This document shows positions 52,130 through 57,291 of a stretch of 57,291 bases of DNA, piece by piece; position 1 is the stretch's first letter, and each line of letters opens with the position of its first letter. A model generated the notes under the pieces. It searched no databases and had not been told where the DNA came from. It saw nothing but the letters and a program-made list of their open reading frames with translations. A program made the translations under genes and the position numbers. The stretch is taken from contig QHYI01000171.1 of NCBI GenBank assembly GCA_003223245.1, positions 1 to 57,291 on the forward strand, given 5' to 3'. The DNA is from Acidobacteriota bacterium (lineage in GTDB: Bacteria > Acidobacteriota > Terriglobia > Acidiferrales > UBA7541).

Positions 52130-52663
52130 ATGAAGAAAAAATCGAAGATCAGTACGTGGCCGCTGCTGACCATCGTTGCCGCCGCCATTCTCGCTTTAGG
52201 GGTAATTGACACTTTGTACGCCCAGGCGCACCAATCAACTCCGCCGGTTCAGGCCCCGGCCTCGGCCAAGCCCGCATCTGCGGTTAGTCGCAGCAACCTG
52301 GCGGGTATGGTTTCCAGGCAAGCGCGAATGTACTACGAAGGCGTCTGGGGGGTTGACTCGCTCAACGTCAGGTACACGGAGGCGGGCGAGATGATTCGTT
52401 TCAGCTACCGCGTCCTGGATCCGGCTAAGGCTGCTCCGCTCAATGATAAGAAGGCAGAGCCTTCCTTGATCGATCCGGAGGCTGGAGTGAAGCTGAAAGT
52501 TCCGCAAATGGAGAAAATAGGGAAATTGCGGCAGAGCAGCACGGCCATCGCCGGCAAGTCGTACTGGATGGCTTTCTCGAACAGCGGCAGGCGGGTGCGG
52601 CCCGGCGACCGCGTGATCATACAGATAGGTAATTTCCGCGCCGACGGGCTCGTGGTGGAGTGA
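52130..52663 (+). CDS. Small signal-anchored envelope protein
   Basis: 177 residues from the ATG at 52130, with GAGGG upstream. One hydrophobic helix (ISTWPLLTIVAAAILALGVI) is followed by a Pro/Ala/Ser linker, then a beta domain: YEGVWGVDSLNVRYTEAGEM, IRFSYRVLDPAKAAPLNDKK, GKSYWMAFSNSGRRVRPGDR and VIIQIGNFRADGLVVE. Not recognised by name, but the F-S-Y-R-V-x-D-P core and the ending with G-D-R-V are known to me from uncharacterised acidobacterial and proteobacterial secreted proteins. It may have belonged with the truncated surface-protein gene upstream. Confidence 0.68.
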   Translation: MKKKSKISTWPLLTIVAAAILALGVIDTLYAQAHQSTPPVQAPASAKPASAVSRSNLAGMVSRQARMYYEGVWGVDSLNVRYTEAGEMIRFSYRVLDPAKAAPLNDKKAEPSLIDPEAGVKLKVPQMEKIGKLRQSSTAIAGKSYWMAFSNSGRRVRPGDRVIIQIGNFRADGLVVE

Positions 52664-52805
52664 GAAAGCAGTGGCTCGGAGCCGAGCGCCGGCGCCGCTG
52701 CCGGCAAGGGCTGGCTGAATAAAGTTTTTTCAAAGTTTTTGTGCCGCCAGTGAGGGTCCGCAAGTTTAGGCGGGTGCAAAGAACGCAATTTCTGAGGTCG
52801 CACAC

Positions 52806-53672
52806 ATGCTTCGAAACTGTCTTGCCGCTTTTTTTGCCTTGGCTTTTGGCTTTTCGCTCGCCGCAGCCGATGGTCCGGCTTCGAAAACTCAGCTTTCCGC
52901 TGCCGAAGTGGTGAACAGGAGCGTGGAGGCTCGGGGCGGATTGCAGGCATGGCGCGCGGTCCAAACGCTAACCATTTCTGGCACTATGGGCATCGGGGGC
53001 AACCAGCGAGCCGCTCTTGCAGTGCCGCGGCGTGCAGCCCACACGAACATGACCTTGCCGCCTCCGCGCCCGGCAAAGGAAATGGAGGCGCCCTTTGTTA
53101 TGGAACTGGCGCGGCCGCACAAACAGCGGTTTGAGCTCGTGTTTAACGGGAAGACAGCCATCCAAGTTTACGACAGCACTTACGGCTGGAAGCTTAGGCC
53201 CTTCCTGAACCGGCGCGAAGTGGAACCCTTTACCCCCGAAGAAATGAAGATCGCTTCCGGTCAGCCGGACCTCGATGGCTGGCTGATCGATTACGCCGCC
53301 AAGGGCACTAAGATTCAATTGGTCGGCATGGACAAGGTTGATGATCGCGATACCTACAAGGTTAAACTGACCACCAAGGACGGGAACTCATTGCATGTGT
53401 GGATTGACGCCAAGACCTTTCTGGAGGCGAAAATCGAAGGGCAGCCCAGGCGGCTCGACGGCGTCTATCATCCCGTGGAAGTCTCCTTCCGCGATTACCG
53501 GCAGGTAAACGGCCTTGTGATTCCGTTTATTCTGGAGACGAGGGTTCTGCCCGTGGCCAGGACCGCTACGGGACTCAGGGATACTCCCGTTCCCGTGGAA
53601 AAAATCACCCTGGAAAAGGTCGAGGTGAATCGTACGCTTGATCCTTCCGCCTTCGCGAAACCGACGGCCTGA
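52806..53672 (+). CDS. LolA-like outer-membrane lipoprotein-sorting-type protein (paralogue 2)
   Basis: 288 residues. Signal peptide (LAAFFALAFGFSLAAA); then AAEVVNRSVEARGGLQAWRA, strands (FELVFNGKTAIQVYDSTYGW, QPDLDGWLIDYAAKGTKIQL, YKVKLTTKDGNSLHVWIDAK) and VEVSFRDYRQVNGLVIPF. Block order, A-R-G-G opening and the D-L-D-G-x-L-x-D-Y segment match paralogue 1 at 35701-36474. The shared fold is LolA/LppX-like. No lipoprotein or transporter gene accompanies either copy. Confidence 0.77.
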   Translation: MLRNCLAAFFALAFGFSLAAADGPASKTQLSAAEVVNRSVEARGGLQAWRAVQTLTISGTMGIGGNQRAALAVPRRAAHTNMTLPPPRPAKEMEAPFVMELARPHKQRFELVFNGKTAIQVYDSTYGWKLRPFLNRREVEPFTPEEMKIASGQPDLDGWLIDYAAKGTKIQLVGMDKVDDRDTYKVKLTTKDGNSLHVWIDAKTFLEAKIEGQPRRLDGVYHPVEVSFRDYRQVNGLVIPFILETRVLPVARTATGLRDTPVPVEKITLEKVEVNRTLDPSAFAKPTA

Positions 53673-54059
53673 GTCGCATAAGAGAAAGCACCGGTCTTGC
53701 GCCATCGGGCCCGGGCGCCGTTTCGAGCCTTCATGCAGCTGTCCCAACCCAATTTCTTGGCGGCCTTGTCGTGAGCTTATCGCCACAGGGAAAGAAGCAA
53801 GAAGCGGGCAGAAGATTGCCATCTTTTTTCTGCTTTTCTGCGCAGCTACCGAAGGTTGGCATGGGCCAGAGTCAGGGTTAGAATATGACTATGAAAAGAT
53901 CAGGGCGATTGGCAATACCGAAAAATGCGGTGCAGCCTGGGCATCGGGTGAACCTCGTCATCGGTACCTTTCAAGCCAACCAATCAGCGGTTGAGTCGGC
54001 CCTGTCCGGGAAACCATAGGGAGTGTCGACAAGAAATGCCTCGTTCAAGTGAGGTGTGA
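53673..54059. other. Intergenic region with a possible 44-codon frame
   Basis: About 390 bases. A short frame from the ATG at 53885 (MTMKRSGRLAIPKNAVQPGH then RVNLVIGTFQANQSAVESAL) runs to a TAG near 54019. It has protein-like composition but no recognisable family and only a weak ribosome site. Nothing else was found. Confidence 0.3.
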
Positions 54060-54563
54060 ATGGATGACCGCATTGCGAAACGCGTGGCCATGGCAGTTGC
54101 ATTTCTTTTTCTGGGCGCGACACCGGGGCTGACCCGCCAGCAAAGTGCTCCGAGCAGTTCGCCCCCCCGGAGCGCCGCGCCTGCTCCGGTGCAGGCTGCT
54201 CCGCGCGCCGCCAGTCCCGGGGTTCGACCCAAGAGAGAGGCCAAGCCAGAAGACGATTTTGCTGGCTTGACTTACACCGATGAACAAAAAGCCAAGATCG
54301 ACAAGATCCGCGAAACTGCCAGGATGCGCGCCGACGCCATAAAAAGAGATGAAAAGCTGAACCCGGACCAAAAACAGGCCATGCTCGACGGGTACCGGCG
54401 GATGGAAATTAAGGAGATGTTCGGAGTGCTCACACCCGAACAGCAAGTGGAAGTTCGCAAGAAGGCGCTCGCCCGCCGCAATGCCCTTATAGAAGAGCAA
54501 AAGCAGCTGAAACAAGAACAGCCGAAACGACAACAGCAAAAGCCTCCGTTGCCGCCACAGTAA
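54060..54563 (+). CDS. Spy/CpxP-like periplasmic helical protein
   Basis: 167 residues. A signal peptide (AKRVAMAVAFLFLGATPGLT) and an Ala/Pro/Ser-rich linker are followed by a helical domain with two LTxxQ-like elements: FAGLTYTDEQKAKIDKIRET and MFGVLTPEQQVEVRKKALAR. The tail is Gln/Lys-rich (KQLKQEQPKRQQQKPPLPPQ). Spy/CpxP proteins are periplasmic chaperones or stress sensors with this motif. No CpxA/CpxR system is adjacent. Confidence 0.72.
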   Translation: MDDRIAKRVAMAVAFLFLGATPGLTRQQSAPSSSPPRSAAPAPVQAAPRAASPGVRPKREAKPEDDFAGLTYTDEQKAKIDKIRETARMRADAIKRDEKLNPDQKQAMLDGYRRMEIKEMFGVLTPEQQVEVRKKALARRNALIEEQKQLKQEQPKRQQQKPPLPPQ

Positions 54564-54731
54564 GAATCCTGCTTTCGCGGCTTGGCCTCGAGCAGTCTCT
54601 GACGAAATGTCACAAGGCCCTTTACGGCTTGCGTGGTCTGATCCTTTTCCGCTGCGGTAATGGCCTCTGATCCAATAGGGGGACGATTCCATTTGCGGTT
54701 TAGTTAACGGCGAAGAAGACATGCTTGCAGT

Positions 54732-54956
54732 CTACAAGAGGTCTCGACTCTGGAAGAGTCTGGCCTGAACTTCTTGCCATGATGGATACGGGCCATAACA
54801 GAGCAATTTGCACTGCGCCTCGTATTCGACGCTGATGATCTTGGCCAGGTCCGCCGACGGAAACAGGACGTCGCTTTTGGCGAAGCTCATTCCCTCGGGA
54901 TAAAAATAGCTTTCGGAAAGTATTCGCGGCTGATCGCGGCGTAGTCCGTTTTTATG
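54732..54956 (-). CDS. Short coding remnant, unrecognised
   Basis: A frame of about 70 codons ending at the TAG 54734-54732: HKNGLRRDQPRILSESYFYP, then EGMSFAKSDVLFPSADLAKI, ISVEYEAQCKLLCYGPYPSW and QEVQARLFQSRDLL. The composition is protein-like, with two Cys and many aromatics, but I do not recognise a family. The first in-frame ATG is at 54890; sequence-like character extends further upstream. It may be a small gene or the 3' end of a lost one. Confidence 0.42.
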   Translation of the reverse strand, partial: HKNGLRRDQPRILSESYFYPEGMSFAKSDVLFPSADLAKIISVEYEAQCKLLCYGPYPSWQEVQARLFQSRDLL

Positions 54957-55101
54957 GCAATGTCAAGTTTTTCTGCAATAAAACTTGACATATGGGCATG
55001 CGAAACCTGTCAAATTGAGCGTTTTCAAGGCCAGTCCCGCAGGGGCTCGGTGCGAATCCTTCAGACGGTAAAGCCCGCGAGAGACGCGCACGAAGCGCGC
55101 G

Positions 55102-55671
55102 GTGGCGCCCACTGCGCCATTCACGAGGGAAGAGGTTAACAGCATCTTGGATGCCTGCGATATCTATCCAGATAAGACGAACGCCGTCCGTTTGCGCGCA
55201 CTTGTTTTGCCTCGTCGCTACAGCTGGCTACGTATACGAGACGCCGCTACACTCAGTCGATTCCTGAAAGCACATATTTTTTCTGGACGGGACTCTCGAC
55301 TCCCAAAACCGCAGCAGGAATCTGGCAAGAGAGTCTGAAGCGGCTCTTTGTTTTGGCCGGAATTCCTGACGGTCACGCACACCGCTTTCGGGATCTTCTC
55401 GGTTGAGCTATTACTTGCTGGCGTACCCATCGAGCGCGTGCCAATTCGTTTGGGGCATCAGAGCGTGCGAATTACGGAAAAGCACTACGCGCCTTGGGTT
55501 CGTGCGCGTCAGGAGCAGTTGGAGGCCGACGGTCGGCGCACGTGGGAGACTCCTGAGCCACAGCGAAGGGTACGCGGCGGGTACACGAAAAAGCGGGCGC
55601 GTGTAATTGCCTTCAAATCAAGAGGAAGGAATGGTGCCGGCGGGGGGAATCGGAATTCAGACCCCCACTGA
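55102..55671 (+). pseudogene. Degraded tyrosine recombinase (phage-type integrase)
   Basis: Fragments appear in order but in three frames: APFTREEVNSILDACDIYPD and RLRALVLPRRYSWLRIRDAA with TLSR (the R-h-R-D box with the first catalytic Arg); then, after a gap, HIFFWTGLSTPKTAAGIW with ESLKRLFVLAGIPDGHAHRF (H-x-x-R region); then VELLLAGVPIERVPIRLGHQ with SVRITEKHYAPWVRARQEQL (G-H-Q and the catalytic Tyr in K-H-Y-A-P). The central ~80 residues are missing. It is an inactive remnant of an integrated element. No att repeats were identified. Confidence 0.78.
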
Positions 55672-55855
55672 TTCCACGTAACTTACTCATTCTACTAAAA
55701 GAGAAAAACGCCAAAAACACTGGATTCGCCCAACCGAGGTACACGCCGGGTACACGGTGGTTCCTGAAGTCTCGCGCAGGGCTCCTCACGTGGAACGTGC
55801 CACGCTTAAGGTTGTCCTCAGTTCTGCGTCAAGGCCGCACCAAGCCTTCTGGCAG

Positions 55856-57291
55856 CTAGATATTCAGGTCTCGTATCTGCTCGCCATAAGTAAGCTCATA
55901 GGCACGCAAATGCCCCAGATCGTCGGCGATAGTGAGCAACGAGCCATCGAATCGAACGCTGGGATTGCATCTTCCCTCGATTCCTATTTCGATTCGGAGG
56001 ACCGGTTTCGCACCTTTGGCATAACTATAGACCAGGATGCGCTCCGCCGCTTGCGATGCAACGCAAAGAGCCAACCAATTAGTGGTAACAACGGGATCGG
56101 CTACGACCTGTTCATCCACACCAAGAGTCAAGAATTCGTTCCAGCTGCCATTGGTTTTTCTAAAGAGGATCTGAGAAGTCGAAGGACTCTGAGTTTCACT
56201 GCCGGTCGCTGCTTGAGGATCGGGAACGGCAGAACAATCGAGAACTCCACTTTCGGAACAAGAAGCCAGTCGAAACTCTCTAACTGTTTCGAACGGTCTT
56301 GAGAAAGGCAGAAGAGTCTTGCTCTTAAGCCGCAGTTGCGGCAGCTGATACTCCCAAAGCCAGAGGTTTTTGTCCTTATACGTGACGAAGTCCAATTTGG
56401 CCGAAGCAAGTGTGAGAGGGCCGACGGAATGGCCCAGATCAGGTAGTCGCCACAAGGCATCAAACCGCTGTGACGTGGTATCGATTGCATACAAGTCTTG
56501 ACCACAGACGACGTACCAGGTGGCACCATCGAAGCTGGCCGCAAAATGGCTGATCTCAGCATGACACCACGGCGTAGCTTTGCGAGATAAGATATCCACC
56601 CTCGCAAGAGACCACACGGCACCTCGACGGGCCATTGTGATGATCCTGCTGCCGTTTTCCGAAACGACTACGCGATCTGCAGGTTCGTCAAAATGGGCTA
56701 TCGTTCGACCTTCCCTCGTAATTAGCTTTAGACCCACTTCCCCCATTGCAACCAGACAACTTCCACTTGGAAGCAGCACAGCGTCTGATATCTGCGTCGA
56801 GCCTCGATCGTTTGCAGCGATGAAGTATTGTCGTGGCGTCCCCAAATCATTGAGTTCAACCTTTCTACCGTGGGATCGCGGCGGAATGTCTGCACGCAGA
56901 GCTCCGTCACCGGAGTAGTCGATGAGCTGGCGTATAGGAATGGGCCCAAGCGAATGCAGGCCCTGTCCGGCATCGCGCAAAGCGGCCCGTGCCGCGAGCC
57001 GCGCCAAGGTTTGTGCCTGGGGCGACTTGGGTTCCTTGCGGAGTGTCTCAGCGAATTCCATTCTGGCGGGAGCCTCTTCCACAGAGTCACTCTGCAATAG
57101 CTCAAGAGCTTGCGGCCAGAACTGGCGATATCCATCCTGAACCACGCTAATGAGTCGGGCCAAAGATCGCGCTCCCGGTCGACCGCCGATCTCTGCTGCT
57201 CGCCTCATCCATTCGACAGCAGTAGACCTCTCGGACTCTAGGGGCCAGAGAACGTCAACCGCGACTGCCACGTTCCCTGCGTCCGCTAGCG
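55856..57291 (-). CDS. Beta-propeller-like protein running off the right edge
   Basis: At least 478 residues; the frame remains open at the window edge, so the start is missing. The visible N-terminal ~100 residues are helical (TAVEWMRRAAEIGGRPGARS, LARLISVVQDGYRQFWPQAL, ETLRKEPKSPQAQTLARLAA). The rest looks like a six- to seven-blade propeller (ADRVVVSENGSRIITMARRG, AVWSLARVDILSRKATPWCH, ASFDGATWYVVCGQDLYAID, RFDGSLLTIADDLGHLRAYE). No catalytic motif was seen. It could belong to the MoxR-vWA-propeller type of systems, but neither partner is inside the window, so this is only a suggestion. Confidence 0.68.
   Translation of the reverse strand, partial: LADAGNVAVAVDVLWPLESERSTAVEWMRRAAEIGGRPGARSLARLISVVQDGYRQFWPQALELLQSDSVEEAPARMEFAETLRKEPKSPQAQTLARLAARAALRDAGQGLHSLGPIPIRQLIDYSGDGALRADIPPRSHGRKVELNDLGTPRQYFIAANDRGSTQISDAVLLPSGSCLVAMGEVGLKLITREGRTIAHFDEPADRVVVSENGSRIITMARRGAVWSLARVDILSRKATPWCHAEISHFAASFDGATWYVVCGQDLYAIDTTSQRFDALWRLPDLGHSVGPLTLASAKLDFVTYKDKNLWLWEYQLPQLRLKSKTLLPFSRPFETVREFRLASCSESGVLDCSAVPDPQAATGSETQSPSTSQILFRKTNGSWNEFLTLGVDEQVVADPVVTTNWLALCVASQAAERILVYSYAKGAKPVLRIEIGIEGRCNPSVRFDGSLLTIADDLGHLRAYELTYGEQIRDLNI

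Noticed and set aside
55040-55065. tRNA-like GGTGCGAATCC as a T-arm or integration site
   Set aside because: No acceptor, anticodon or D-arm pairing around it; it reads as part of the degraded recombinase's upstream coding.
57000-57291. Assigning the right-edge propeller protein to a named defence or MoxR-vWA system
   Set aside because: Neither a MoxR ATPase nor a vWA protein is inside the window and no diagnostic motif was seen.

Overview
The window looks like a chromosomal segment of an Acidobacteriota bacterium. This rests on gene content recognised by eye: CarboxypepD_reg TonB-receptor-like outer-membrane proteins, a GWxTD protein, a FecR/DUF6600-like protein, PilZ orphans, LolA-like paralogues and a DUF4097 protein behind an ECF sigma/anti-sigma pair. 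The sequence is moderately GC-rich with short intergenic gaps. No rRNA, tRNA or CRISPR array was found.

Layout. 0.0-9.1 kb: a FecR-like gene running off the left edge, a broken TonB-receptor-like gene, a class I aminotransferase, an amidohydrolase/cupin pair, a PilZ protein and a frameshifted outer-membrane barrel. 9.2-13.1 kb (minus): a PA2779-like protein, a C39-like peptidase and a TPR/Omp85-like protein (one frameshift) in one translationally coupled cluster, then a CYCXC-family protein and an EcsC-family protein. 13.3-21.8 kb (plus): a small orphan, a GWxTD protein coupled to a large outer-membrane protein, and a histidine kinase overlapping an NtrC-type regulator. 21.9-23.3 kb: a decayed nucleotidyltransferase abutting the tail of an O-antigen ligase. 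23.5-27.2 kb: a cytochrome c, orphan genes, REP-like palindromes and, on minus, a striking secreted hexapeptide-repeat protein. 27.5-32.6 kb (minus): a redoxin whose active-site codon is an in-frame TGA followed by a SECIS-like hairpin, a DUF5009/acyltransferase-like membrane protein and an EF-G paralogue. 33-41.4 kb: a coiled-coil membrane protein, small proteins, a broken KDPG aldolase, a LolA-like protein, a YncE/phosphoesterase fusion, an isoaspartyl peptidase and GreA. 41.8-48.5 kb: a PilZ-zinc protein, the sigma/anti-sigma/DUF4097 operon, a Nudix hydrolase, a LysW-like zinc ribbon and cell-envelope proteins. 48.5-57.3 kb: a relic of a lipid-kinase-like gene, a Crp/Fnr regulator with iterated upstream motifs, a truncated IS1595-type transposase fused to the interior of a surface-protein gene, a degraded tyrosine recombinase and a beta-propeller protein running off the right edge.

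Two items stand out. (1) The protein at 27514-28809 reads straight through one TGA in a U-P-F-C active site, and a GGUC-loop hairpin lies 15 nt downstream, so it is very probably a selenoprotein fused to a DsbD-N-like domain. (2) The protein at 26132-27175 is about 50 tandem hexads matching the left-handed beta-helix consensus, with a 71-residue superperiod and no Lys or Arg in the mature part. A third item is the coupled PA2779/C39/TPR-Omp85 cluster.

Caution: at least eight loci carry frameshifts or internal deletions, several of them in G runs or short repeats. Either this lineage is losing genes or the consensus contains indel errors. Selenocysteine is favoured for the redoxin because its frame is kept on both sides of the TGA.
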